DNA of 54,978 bases from a virus: positions 1 to 54,978 of IMG/VR virus record IMGVR_UViG_3300023242_000561. One strand, 5' to 3'. The translations under genes and the position numbers were made by a program. Positions 25,201 through 32,759 of this stretch are shown one piece after another. The notes below the pieces were generated by a model. The model did no database searches and was not told where the DNA came from. It was given only the letters and a program-made list of their open reading frames with translations. The first letter of the stretch is position 1, and each line of letters starts with the position of its first letter.

Positions 25201-26178
25201 GTTAGCCAAAGGTTGTAAATCAACCTCTTCTGATTTTAAATCACCTAACCATAACTCACCTGTATGGTTACCTATAGCTGCGGCACTAGTGTAACTACCT
25301 GCTGTCAGATTTAAAATTGAAGGTGTTATTGACTCTCCACCTGTATATACGATTCTTGTAGTACTACCTAAAGGAACTCTTTCTAACTTATTTACTATTT
25401 GTTCACCTTCAGTAAATTTTATAATATATGGAACAATACTATCATAATTTAAGTCACATTCGGTAGCTATGAAAATAAATCCATTACCACTACTTTCATC
25501 TTCTTTACCACCAAAGTAATCATTCATATCTCCTGTATTACCAGTACCTATCCAATAAGGGCCTGTAACTGAAAATATATTAGTTTCATCATTATCATTA
25601 AGATAAGCTAAACCTAAAAAATAGCAACCGTTATTAACACTACCACCTGTGTAGACTTCCCCTGTTACTTTAGGAACTACTATTTTAGGAAATACTAAAG
25701 TGTCTTCTAGCTGTTCCATATCAGTAATAACTAGAGTTTCTTTAGTTCCTATATTAAGAACTCTAGGTGCATTATTAGCATCTATCCAAGCAAGTATAAC
25801 TTCTCTTTTAAAGTTATAATCAAAAACTCCTTTAATAGGAAAACCTACTGATAAATTAAAGTTAAAAACATTGTCTATGTTTTTTTCAAAAACACTAGTG
25901 TTGTTATTTGATATTGATATTTTCAAATAAACTAACTCACTAGTATCTTTGAATATAACAAAATCATTTTCATCAAGAGGTATAATACCACAAATATTAC
26001 CTGAAGTAGAAGTATATACAGGTGTAGTACTTTCTTCAGTATTACGACTATCGTACTTCTTACTATATACAGTATTCAAGGAATAAACTAGTTTAGGATT
26101 ATTCTTATCCTCAACATCATTTAACATTCCCTGATTAAGTAACTTGGGAATTATAACGTCAGCATTGCTACTTTTCAT
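22249..26178 (-). CDS. tail muzzle / P22 gp10-like stabilization protein (1309 aa)
   Basis: The 1309-aa product begins MKSSNADVIIPKLLNQGMLN and is beta-rich throughout, with many short strands, Gly/Asn turns and repeated Tyr/Phe positions (GVFDYNFKREVILAW, FNKEY-like segments, YNRILLSGGD). Size, composition and place right after the ring protein gene fit the tail stabilization or muzzle protein of crAss-like phages, related in role to P22 gp10, which closes the tail tip. Its ATG overlaps the upstream stop (TAATG). The assignment rests on gene order and protein character and not on a single motif. Confidence 0.8.
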   Translation of the reverse strand: MKSSNADVIIPKLLNQGMLNDVEDKNNPKLVYSLNTVYSKKYDSRNTEESTTPVYTSTSGNICGIIPLDENDFVIFKDTSELVYLKISISNNNTSVFEKNIDNVFNFNLSVGFPIKGVFDYNFKREVILAWIDANNAPRVLNIGTKETLVITDMEQLEDTLVFPKIVVPKVTGEVYTGGSVNNGCYFLGLAYLNDNDETNIFSVTGPYWIGTGNTGDMNDYFGGKEDESSGNGFIFIATECDLNYDSIVPYIIKFTEGEQIVNKLERVPLGSTTRIVYTGGESITPSILNLTAGSYTSAAAIGNHTGELWLGDLKSEEVDLQPLANDIEILFTSEDSASYKTIEGTNKISFEKTLAPSEVYALYLQGLKTDGSYTRGYHIPGRQAYDFEIITRNSDDTGDVLSTFNVKDRIIDLRNNPSSYNPSTFELDLEIANNLNEENYLQIFHTRDTSTITQSDSNGLKGKLGYWENKDEIYPNGMGLSGNVRHHVMPSLAQLLGGIRLKNPAEKLPKISLSIENFEQKLVQFGLDSKIIGYRICYAKRDYTNATVFGTDHVRAMTETTLHSIGLLTVFSAGGNWGTAGVTNSGDTYYQPLNHNFLQCKTSSLLRNKPSEINNITHVQLEYTYQRNGINLTYDEQKRTGSFLESNANIIRRVVDNVNESGSLIYTKNFGNSMLGTMHRNLPIVLTKFIPMFLDSIRYTGRFLTINSNPNVQKDEDYDFPNDYSMQNKNLPIRLTGRFSEEFLLLVSPFGRYYWGSGSGININYQYKNGVQPYFPMASYGSGLYTIRAIKTNVYTSFFNQKLISLPLFKVNDNVINYDGDNFITINSHLAIGCNLDQMLVDAEYTEPLEYTRHVRTLMSNLVYDTDISMLNYEGEDVKTKFYPKSAGDNPDVTNINASVGVEGWGKGLYNVQYSKLNELEVITVAKPNIDFVNEFPFRVIRSNSNQQEAQRISWKSFNPGAYTELKRRDWGAVTNFSSKGDELIIHQERGLSVTRGVGRLDASSTLVTIGVGDILQYDPAEPIPVNYAGLTNRMYCWSFKGGYIFIDTNLGKVFLYADTLKEISNDGFRFFFAKYFTNTEGSVFNGDGVTVAYDEKYNRILLSGGDQIKFTLSYSLDRQEWMSFHSYNTDYLFATDRQLYGIKENTIYLLNTGYTGNYIDTVDQECVLDIPFKLTQGTEGFFKAFMFDAYVEGNHEVSIDKFSVRNRTQHTGIVDVIIKETIEGIDANLRKRKDYWYLNGIRDIIANRNFSINIETGFNINVNDLDNFLTDFDKKRFIGNFIVLRLVWKANKNLSISEVSVKLQVTK

Positions 26179-26891
26179 TATGTTATATTTGTGTTAGGTA
26201 ATATCCTACTTATATTCTTATCTCTACTACTGTATTGTGTAGTATAAGCATTTAACATAGTTAACCATTCAGCATCAAAAGTTCTAAGCTCTTGACGACC
26301 TGGTGATTTAAGTTCTACTTGAGCTGCTCTTAACTCTTGTCTTTTTGCTTCAATTAATTCAAAAGGATTTTTATAAGTAGGATGCTTATATCCTCTACTT
26401 AATAATCTGAACATTATGTGCCATTCCGCAGCCATTAAGAAATGTTCATTATCAGGTAACATAGGAAGTCCACAAGAACCTAAAGGAAGCTTCTTATAAT
26501 ATAAGTCAACTATACCTGTCTCAAAAGAAAAATGTAGATATTGAGGTGTAAGATAGAAGTATCTTATTCTAGGTATATTCCTATTAGAAGTTCTAGTAGG
26601 TCTGTTGTTAGTCATATCCAGATTTACAGGTTTTAATGAAGTATCTGCATTAGGATAATAATCTACATTCATATCTGCACGATAGGCACAAGGTAACTTA
26701 AGTTTATAGGCTACTACATTTTCTAGTCGTGTTTCAGCATATAGATTAGGAAAACGTATTCTAGCTACACGTAGTAATTCACCTAACCATGAAAACACAT
26801 TACCTTCAAGTCCAGATTGATCAACACCAAAGTTGTTAAACATTCTAGCAACAAGGTCTTCTGATTCTATAAAATTAGTTGAATTGTTCAT
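26178..26891 (-). CDS. tail ring/tubular protein, P22 gp4-like (237 aa)
   Basis: The 237-aa protein contains NVFSWLGELLRVARIRFPN near the N-terminus and YFYLTPQYLHFSFETGIVDL in the middle, followed by a helix with AAEWHIMFRLLSRGYKHP. Alternating helices and a short beta insert of this kind are typical of head-to-tail adaptor or tubular proteins of podoviruses, and crAss-like phages place such a ring protein directly before the muzzle gene, as here. It overlaps the upstream gene by 17 nt and the muzzle gene by 1 nt. The role is to join portal and tail. Confidence is moderate because the call is by context and general pattern. Confidence 0.75.
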   Translation of the reverse strand: MNNSTNFIESEDLVARMFNNFGVDQSGLEGNVFSWLGELLRVARIRFPNLYAETRLENVVAYKLKLPCAYRADMNVDYYPNADTSLKPVNLDMTNNRPTRTSNRNIPRIRYFYLTPQYLHFSFETGIVDLYYKKLPLGSCGLPMLPDNEHFLMAAEWHIMFRLLSRGYKHPTYKNPFELIEAKRQELRAAQVELKSPGRQELRTFDAEWLTMLNAYTTQYSSRDKNISRILPNTNIT

Positions 26892-27414
26892 CGTATTGTA
26901 ATATTCGTTTACGTTTTACTTCACCTTTACCTAAGTAAGATTTAATATTTCTTTTAAAAGGAACACCTACTTGAATACTATAATAAGCAAATAAAGAACA
27001 TACTTCTTTTACCCAACGGTGAGTTCTAAAAGAGGTTCTTACATAAAAAGGTTCATCACTATTATCATACTTAATCTTCCAAGGTTCACCTTCATTACTT
27101 ATAGGTTCACCTTTTTCATTCTTAGTAAAAGCTAAAGGAGTACCCCCTCTCTCTGTTATCTCCTTCTTTAACTTATTGGACAACCCCCAATTAATATTAT
27201 GAGCATTGTTAGAATCTTCAGGTCTAGCAACTCTAATTATTTTGATTGTTCCAATACCAAAGAAGTCTACTTGCTCTGCATTAACTACTAGTCTATGAGT
27301 AAGTAATGTTAAATAAGAACGTAGAATCGAGTTAACTTCAGTAATAGTTAACTTCTTACTATGATTCTTATTATAAAATCCTTTAATATGTCTTCCGTTA
27401 AGCCTGACCATCAT
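26875..27414 (-). CDS. HU/IHF-like DNA-binding protein, extended (179 aa)
   Basis: Residues about 20-65 (LTITEVNSILRSYLTLLTHRLV, then VDFFGIGTIKIIR) match the layout of an HU/IHF monomer: two helices then the FGxG-type turn leading into the DNA-binding arm. The protein continues for more than 100 residues with a Gly/Lys-rich middle and a basic tail (KGEVKRKRILQYDEQ), so it is about twice the usual 90-100 aa. IHF-like genes inside the structural block are a known crAss trait. It overlaps both neighbours by 17 nt. It may bend DNA during packaging or sit in the virion. Confidence 0.65.
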   Translation of the reverse strand: MMVRLNGRHIKGFYNKNHSKKLTITEVNSILRSYLTLLTHRLVVNAEQVDFFGIGTIKIIRVARPEDSNNAHNINWGLSNKLKKEITERGGTPLAFTKNEKGEPISNEGEPWKIKYDNSDEPFYVRTSFRTHRWVKEVCSLFAYYSIQVGVPFKRNIKSYLGKGEVKRKRILQYDEQFN

Positions 27415-28057
27415 CTACATTTACTTCTCTATCTTCACTAGGTATAGCAAGGATATTAAATTCATTATAAAAATCTTTACGTATAATCTCAAGTATGTCT
27501 TCTGAACAAGGATATTCTTGATCATGACTGTAACAGTTACTACTATTACTACATCTAAACTCAAGTATCTTGTCAGGATCACCTAATAGACCTTGAACTG
27601 TTATCTTTGTTAAGTCTTTAGATACAGGATTAAATAAAACTAGATAATCATTTACCAATGCGTATAAAGGAACTTTACCTATTATCCTTTGTCTCAAAAC
27701 AGACTTGATTTGAGGGGCTTTGGTGAAAGTATAAGGTTTTGAATAATCATCTGGCCCAACGTAAGAAAATGGCAACAGACCATACATCATCGTCTTGGGT
27801 AGCTTTTTAGTTGACCGCAATACATAATCACATTCATCGACTGAAAACCCACAACATTCAATCATTGGTTTTTCTTCGATGTCAACACAAAAAGCTTGCA
27901 TGAAAGCATCAGTATTGATTGCGTTTCTAGCAAGTTCTTGTTTAAGAAAGTAAGCTCTTTTACTGTTTGTATCTTTCTTTAAAGATTCAACAAACTCAAA
28001 GTTTTCTTCTTTCTTAGCCTTTATAGCAATACTATATACAAACTCATTTAACGTCAT
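27398..28057 (-). CDS. structural-block protein of unknown role (219 aa)
   Basis: The 219-aa product has a helical N-terminal third, a central beta-rich part (KVPLYALVNDYLVLFNPVSK, then ITVQGLLGDPD) and six or more Cys scattered in the middle and near CSNSSNCYSHDQEYPC, which might bind metal or form disulfides. Genes of this size sit before the ring and muzzle genes in crAss-like phages and belong to the head-tail connector. It overlaps the next gene by 17 nt and the preceding one by 4 nt (ATGA). A minor ring or connector protein is the best guess, from position only. Confidence 0.6.
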   Translation of the reverse strand: MTLNEFVYSIAIKAKKEENFEFVESLKKDTNSKRAYFLKQELARNAINTDAFMQAFCVDIEEKPMIECCGFSVDECDYVLRSTKKLPKTMMYGLLPFSYVGPDDYSKPYTFTKAPQIKSVLRQRIIGKVPLYALVNDYLVLFNPVSKDLTKITVQGLLGDPDKILEFRCSNSSNCYSHDQEYPCSEDILEIIRKDFYNEFNILAIPSEDREVNVDDGQA

Positions 28058-28554
28058 TCTTTTCTAGTTAAGTAATTAACAGTAAGAGCTACAGCCGTAC
28101 CAGCACCAACAACAAAAGTCCATTTTCTAAAGGTAGTATATCTACGTTTAGTTTTGTTGTGATTAGATATTTCATATACTAAAGCATGTCTTAATTCTTT
28201 AGAAACTTGTTTATAAGAAGTTGTTACTGAATCACTAAGTAATCTAGCATTCTCTACTGTTTTTACAGCTTCTCTATGCATAGCATAAGCACTATCTTTC
28301 TCACGTTTAGAAGCCTTCATTAAAGAATCTATATTAGGATATTTCTCAGTAAATTCTTTGACTCTTTTTTCATAGTCATATCTTTCAGCAGCAGTACGTA
28401 TATCTAAAAACACTCCTGTTCTTTTAATAGTAACTACAGTATCTTTTTTAAATACAACCTCAAACCTACTCTGAGCATTAACAGTAGATGTTAAAAATGA
28501 AATTACTGCTAATAGAGTAACTAGTACTACGATTACTTTTTTAATTGTTACCAT
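28054..28554 (-). CDS. membrane protein with signal and C-terminal TM, spanin-like (166 aa)
   Basis: Residues about 4-26 (KKVIVVLVTLLAVISFLTST) form a signal peptide or membrane anchor ending VNAQS, a plausible cleavage site. A long charged helical region (about 60-135, KASKREKDSAYAMHREAV and on) is likely coiled coil. A second hydrophobic stretch, WTFVVGAGTAVALTVNYL, lies near the C-terminus before RKE. It overlaps the 122-aa membrane gene by 14 nt and lies close to holin- and endolysin-like genes. That layout suits a spanin that helps disrupt the Gram-negative envelope, but a membrane segment at both ends differs from usual two-component spanins. Other envelope roles are possible. Confidence 0.6.
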   Translation of the reverse strand: MVTIKKVIVVLVTLLAVISFLTSTVNAQSRFEVVFKKDTVVTIKRTGVFLDIRTAAERYDYEKRVKEFTEKYPNIDSLMKASKREKDSAYAMHREAVKTVENARLLSDSVTTSYKQVSKELRHALVYEISNHNKTKRRYTTFRKWTFVVGAGTAVALTVNYLTRKE

Positions 28555-28909
28555 TTCTTCTTTGGTTTTCTAAGTATCTTAGGTAATCTTGTTCTATAGA
28601 ATCAAGTTCTTGATCTGTTCTTTGTCTAACTACATTATTAGCAGCTTCACTTAGTAGACTGTCAGCATGATCTAAAGTTTTACTTTGGTAATATTTTTCC
28701 AATTTAAAAAATAAAATATCAGTTAACAACCTTAAAGAGTCTCTTTGTTGTTCAACTTTGTTCATTCTAATTACCATAGAATCATATTTGGCTATCACAG
28801 CATTGTCATTAGGATTTGATATACCCCCTAGACGAGGGGAAATAATCGAAATACCACCTAACACTCCTGCCACTATCAATATTGTCATTAAGATTTTTTC
28901 TGTAAACAT
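28541..28909 (-). CDS. Rz-like membrane-anchored coiled-coil protein (122 aa)
   Basis: An N-terminal membrane helix (ILMTILIVAGVLGGISIIS, about residues 6-24) is followed by about 90 residues of charged, helix-forming sequence (MNKVEQQRDSLRLLTDILFF and on). This is the form of an inner-membrane spanin (Rz-like). It lies 4 nt after the holin-like gene and overlaps the next membrane gene by 14 nt, so the two may work as a pair. Rz proteins diverge quickly, so the call is structural. Confidence 0.6.
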   Translation of the reverse strand: MFTEKILMTILIVAGVLGGISIISPRLGGISNPNDNAVIAKYDSMVIRMNKVEQQRDSLRLLTDILFFKLEKYYQSKTLDHADSLLSEAANNVVRQRTDQELDSIEQDYLRYLENQRRNGNN

Positions 28910-28913
28910 AATA

Positions 28914-29174
28914 TCAATTTAAAGGTTTATTCTCTACTATTTCAACACCTTCTATAGTAAAAAAGTTAACTATAAATTCAGCAATCGCTTGTAACAAAAC
29001 AGAAGTCAACGCAATCCATAAGAACATCTTATTAGGTGAATCAGATGATAGTGCACCACCTAAACTAGAACCACTAATTACAGTACAAAAACTACGAATA
29101 GCGATACCTAGCTGTTTCATTCTAGGTGGCGTAGGCTTGAAGTAATTATTCCACAACTCTTTGTTTGTTTTCAT
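28914..29174 (-). CDS. holin-like small membrane protein (86 aa)
   Basis: The 86-aa product has a charged N-terminus (MKTNKELWNNYFKPTPPRMK) and two hydrophobic segments: about residues 21-42 (QLGIAIRSFCTVISGSSLGG) and 49-72 (KMFLWIALTSVLLQAIAEFI). It ends in a short acidic tail. Two-pass proteins of this size beside an endolysin are usually holins, which open the inner membrane at lysis. It is 2 nt from the endolysin gene. No family-specific motif is recognised. Confidence 0.7.
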   Translation of the reverse strand: MKTNKELWNNYFKPTPPRMKQLGIAIRSFCTVISGSSLGGALSSDSPNKMFLWIALTSVLLQAIAEFIVNFFTIEGVEIVENKPLN

Positions 29175-29176
29175 TC

Positions 29177-29740
29177 TTAAGCATTAGGATAAATAAAACC
29201 TATTAATACCAAACCATTTTCCTTAACTGTAAAATCAATAGGTCTGTCTTTAATAAGAACGTGAGTACCTTCTCTAGCACCTTCTTTATTGGTATTACCT
29301 TCAACTGTTTGCATAACAGTTCTGTCCATATTAATATCTACTACCGCAGGAGATATATGACCCATCCAAGTACCTTTACCTTCTTTATATCTTTGCCAAA
29401 CAGCCATAGCTCCTATTGAAGGTTCAACACCTGTTTCAAATTTAGAATGTTTTTTAAACTTACTAAACGTACTTACTGCCACTTGTGTAAACAGTAAATC
29501 GAGTAGACCATAATAGTTAGCATCATATTGCTGATATGCTTCTTTCCAAACCAACTCTGCAAATAGATCACACCAAGCTTCACCAGCATCAAAGCCTACA
29601 ACTTCCATTTTCCTTTCAAATTCAGGGTCTTTAAATCCCTGATTACCTTTTATTTCTTCTTGACCTACATACTTAAGAGCCGTCTTAACTATTATGTCAT
29701 TTATATTAAACCTATTATTAGTCTTAGCGTTATTATTCAC
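29177..29740 (-). CDS. endolysin, CHAP/NlpC-P60-like peptidase (187 aa)
   Basis: The single domain shows a papain-like peptidoglycan hydrolase layout: catalytic Cys in GEAWCDLF (C57), His in WMGHIS (H128) and a polar third residue in VEGNTN (E147/N149). The spacing Cys-His about 71 residues and His-Asn about 20 fits CHAP-type amidases/endopeptidases. There is no signal peptide, so it needs the neighbouring holin-like protein for export. At 187 aa it is a minimal one-domain lysin, usual for phages of Gram-negative hosts. The alternative is a tail-bound wall hydrolase, but the lysis neighbours favour endolysin. Confidence 0.85.
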   Translation of the reverse strand: MNNNAKTNNRFNINDIIVKTALKYVGQEEIKGNQGFKDPEFERKMEVVGFDAGEAWCDLFAELVWKEAYQQYDANYYGLLDLLFTQVAVSTFSKFKKHSKFETGVEPSIGAMAVWQRYKEGKGTWMGHISPAVVDINMDRTVMQTVEGNTNKEGAREGTHVLIKDRPIDFTVKENGLVLIGFIYPNA

Positions 29741-29750
29741 AATCTATATA

Positions 29751-30236
29751 TTATTTTATATTTGATATTATCTCTAGTAGAGTATCACTACCTGCTAAAC
29801 CTTTTATTACTGCTATTAATGCAAGCATAATAAGTACTGCTTGCCATACCACTTTTAATGTATAACGACCAAACCTTAATAGATTATCTTTAAGTTTATC
29901 AGTCGCATCTATAGCAGCTTCTTTATTAGATTTATCTACATCAATTTTAGAAAAGATTTCATCTATTATTTTTAATTTTTCTTGAACTCTTTCTTCAACT
30001 TGATTTACATGTTTATCAGCATTTTCAGTAAGTAATTTAACTTTCTCTTGTAGGTCTTTCTGTCTTCTAATAACACCAGATTGATCATTATCAGGACTAC
30101 CATATAGACCTGTATTCATCTTTTCTAATCGCCCATTGATAATCTCTAAGTTATTAGTTATAGAATTAAGAGTATTATTAAATCTATGAAATTCTTCATT
30201 AAGTTGATTTACTGTTTTTTGTTCTCTAGCAGTCAT
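29751..30236 (-). CDS. coiled-coil protein with C-terminal membrane segment (161 aa)
   Basis: The first 125 residues are almost wholly helical and charged, with coiled-coil character (NEEFHRFNNTLNSITNNLEI, then DLQEKVKLLTENADKH). A membrane helix follows near 131-150 (VVWQAVLIMLALIAVIKGLA). It lies between the tail-fibre-associated 136-aa gene and the endolysin. Proteins of this form can act as lysis accessory factors or as tail-associated membrane proteins. I cannot decide between them. No signal peptide is present. Confidence 0.6.
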   Translation of the reverse strand: MTAREQKTVNQLNEEFHRFNNTLNSITNNLEIINGRLEKMNTGLYGSPDNDQSGVIRRQKDLQEKVKLLTENADKHVNQVEERVQEKLKIIDEIFSKIDVDKSNKEAAIDATDKLKDNLLRFGRYTLKVVWQAVLIMLALIAVIKGLAGSDTLLEIISNIK

Positions 30237-30245
30237 TATTTTATT

Positions 30246-30656
30246 TTAAATTTCAACGTATGCTATTCTTACTCTAACAGTAGAACCCCCCGTTACTGCA
30301 ATAGATGTTTGTACTTGAACACCTCTACCATCTAAGTTAATATTAGTTTGAGATATTGCTGCTCCTTCAGTATATTGAAATAAACTAGTAGATGCTAAAC
30401 TAGTTTTTATAGTTAGTGTAGTAGAAACGTCTTCCCATTTTAGTCTTAATATTGCAGCACCTACAAATACTGAATTAACATCTACTTTAATACTTAAAGG
30501 TCTTATGGTTTTACCTGTTACTGAAGAAACTAAATCAGCAAAAGTAACGTGCATATTAGTATCGTTGGGCTTGAAAAATTGCATTAACTCGTTATGAGTT
30601 ACAAATTCCAATATAACATCACCTATCTCACTTACTGTATTTCCAACTATTGCCAT
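30246..30656 (-). CDS. small beta-rich protein next to tailspike (136 aa)
   Basis: The 136-aa product is beta-rich (GAAILRLKWEDVSTTLTIKT, VQVQTSIAVTGGSTVRVRIA) with a short helical start, and lacks membrane segments and Cys. It lies 32 nt downstream of the tailspike gene. This suits a small structural protein, such as a fibre tip, chaperone-like cap or collar component. No family is recognised. Confidence 0.55.
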   Translation of the reverse strand: MAIVGNTVSEIGDVILEFVTHNELMQFFKPNDTNMHVTFADLVSSVTGKTIRPLSIKVDVNSVFVGAAILRLKWEDVSTTLTIKTSLASTSLFQYTEGAAISQTNINLDGRGVQVQTSIAVTGGSTVRVRIAYVEI

Positions 30657-30688
30657 TTTATTGACTTAATTTTCTTGTAGTTTTCATA

Positions 30689-32755
30689 TTAATAAAAATC
30701 TGGGTTTTGTCTTACTGTTTGAAGTTGTGGCGTTTCTGCTATTATAGTAGTGTTTCCACTTATAACTGAATTAGCTCCATTAGTGTAATCCAATGGTGCA
30801 GAAGTAATATAATTATCTTTAAATATAATACCATTACCATCATTTGCAGCATTAGGCACTGATCTCCCTAATCTTGCTGAATTAGGAAATCCTACTATTC
30901 TATTTCGTGTTATTATCGGCCCTTGTATTGCTGTGGCATTAGCCGCATTAACTCCAAAGGAAAATATCCCATAATCATAAGAGGAACTTCCATATATTTT
31001 ATTTCTATCACAATCAAACCCTGGAAACATTTTAACGGCACAAGTCACACCTGACTCATCATCACTTGGAGTTCCTTGTCTACAAATAATGATATTGTCC
31101 ATAAACTCACAACCCTGAAAAGTCCATCCAATACCTTGTGCGCCACCTCTTTGACAGTTGAAAGCACTTGAGAAGCCTAATATGGTATTATCGTTGTATT
31201 TACAGTTTCTATGATAATGATAAATTGTTTCAGTCGAAGCATCACTTTTAACAGGGTATGTTATTGCATTATCTACATCAAAGAACATTCCATATTTCCA
31301 ATATGTACCCTCTGTTACTCTTCGATTATCTAATGTATTTCCTGAAACGTTTATGTTCATTCCATTTACAGAAAGTAAGTATTCATTAGCTGTAAATTGT
31401 GAATCAACAGGAAATGTATATCCATCAGTTAAAATAAAGTCGTTATCTTTTACTTGAATATTAGAGCCAAGCAAGCCTGTGATTTGTGTATTAGTAAATT
31501 CAGTGTTTTTTATCTGAACTCCATCAAATAAGCCATTTTGTGCAAGTGTTGATCCTATTACAGTAAAATGTACTGCTCTGCAATCAGTTATAAAACTACT
31601 CTCTATTTTAAGATTCTTTAAAAACCCATCATTGTCTGAAGCAGAGCAAGAAATAACACCATCTAAATTTCCAAGTTGATCTCCTGTCATGCTTATATCA
31701 GCATCACGTGTTGAATTAAGATCGCCAATAAAACGACCGCCACAATCATTGATGTGATTTCCCATAGAAGATATACGCATAGTGTTAGCCGATGCAACTA
31801 TTACTGCCTCACTATGGGAAGAGGCTACTGTGTTAGACTCACAAACATTGTTTATTATGTTTCCTAAAAAAGTAATTCCGTCTGTACTTAATGGATCATC
31901 ATCTGATACATGAATAACAGAGCCATTACTATTATAAGCCCTGTTTCCTGTAAATATTATGTTAATATTACTGAATATATTTTCATTAGGAATATTATAA
32001 AAATGACATTGATGAATAATGCTTTTTTTGTCAATTTGTGTAATATTCTTATTTAGATACCAACTTACTGTCCCTGTATTATTATCTCTATTTCCATCAA
32101 ATCTCAATCCATAAATTTCTGTAGGGGTTGTGGTAGAGCCTTTAAATAAAGTCCAGTCTCTAATAACAGAAGCCCCAATAGGGTATTCTCCTGCAATATC
32201 TAAATTTCCTGATGTAGGAAGATCAACAGGATCAGTTAGGGTTATTGTATTGTCTACTATTAAAAGTATAACATTGCTTGACAAAGTAGCATCAGCACTA
32301 TTTTCATTAGTTCCTGTACCACTATAAGTTCCTGATGAATCAGTTATAAATACCTTATCACCTTCATTAAAGACAGACGCATCTGCAACCTGTATAGTAG
32401 TTGTTTGATTGATAGCAGCAGAAGAAAGTGTTGTTTTTATTTCATCTGCTCTTTTTATTATTGCTCCGTAACCAAGTGTTATGGCAGTTGGATGTATAAA
32501 ATTTAACGCAATAGTATCTCTTACGAGATAAGTTTTTCCTGATGTAAATTCAACAATTCGTTCCCCCGCAGCAGCACAAGCAGTGTAAGCTGCTATAATA
32601 GCATCTGTATCATCTGTTACACCATCTCCAACAGCCCCATATTGATCTACATTTATCACGGTTACACTACTGTCTATGAAATCACTAAATTGTAATTGAG
32701 TCGGTCTTTTACCTGTTGTAAAGTTACTCTTTATAGATGCTCTATCTCTTGCCAT
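30689..32755 (-). CDS. tailspike with pectate-lyase-type beta-helix (688 aa)
   Basis: Residues 35-53 (VDQYGAVGDGVTDDTDAI) are the classic entry motif of Pectate_lyase_3/right-handed beta-helix tailspikes. About 500 residues of short repeating strands with Asn/Gly/Ile turns follow. The N-terminal 30 residues (RASIKSNFTTGKRPTQLQFS) differ and probably join the spike to the virion. Such proteins bind and often cleave surface polysaccharide. The family's catalytic residues vary, so I do not claim lyase activity. It sits 4 nt after the lectin-domain gene, making a host-recognition pair. The base pattern in both looks less repetitive than in neighbouring genes, which may reflect exchange, but I did not measure it. 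Confidence 0.85.
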   Translation of the reverse strand: MARDRASIKSNFTTGKRPTQLQFSDFIDSSVTVINVDQYGAVGDGVTDDTDAIIAAYTACAAAGERIVEFTSGKTYLVRDTIALNFIHPTAITLGYGAIIKRADEIKTTLSSAAINQTTTIQVADASVFNEGDKVFITDSSGTYSGTGTNENSADATLSSNVILLIVDNTITLTDPVDLPTSGNLDIAGEYPIGASVIRDWTLFKGSTTTPTEIYGLRFDGNRDNNTGTVSWYLNKNITQIDKKSIIHQCHFYNIPNENIFSNINIIFTGNRAYNSNGSVIHVSDDDPLSTDGITFLGNIINNVCESNTVASSHSEAVIVASANTMRISSMGNHINDCGGRFIGDLNSTRDADISMTGDQLGNLDGVISCSASDNDGFLKNLKIESSFITDCRAVHFTVIGSTLAQNGLFDGVQIKNTEFTNTQITGLLGSNIQVKDNDFILTDGYTFPVDSQFTANEYLLSVNGMNINVSGNTLDNRRVTEGTYWKYGMFFDVDNAITYPVKSDASTETIYHYHRNCKYNDNTILGFSSAFNCQRGGAQGIGWTFQGCEFMDNIIICRQGTPSDDESGVTCAVKMFPGFDCDRNKIYGSSSYDYGIFSFGVNAANATAIQGPIITRNRIVGFPNSARLGRSVPNAANDGNGIIFKDNYITSAPLDYTNGANSVISGNTTIIAETPQLQTVRQNPDFY

Positions 32756-32759
32756 GTTT

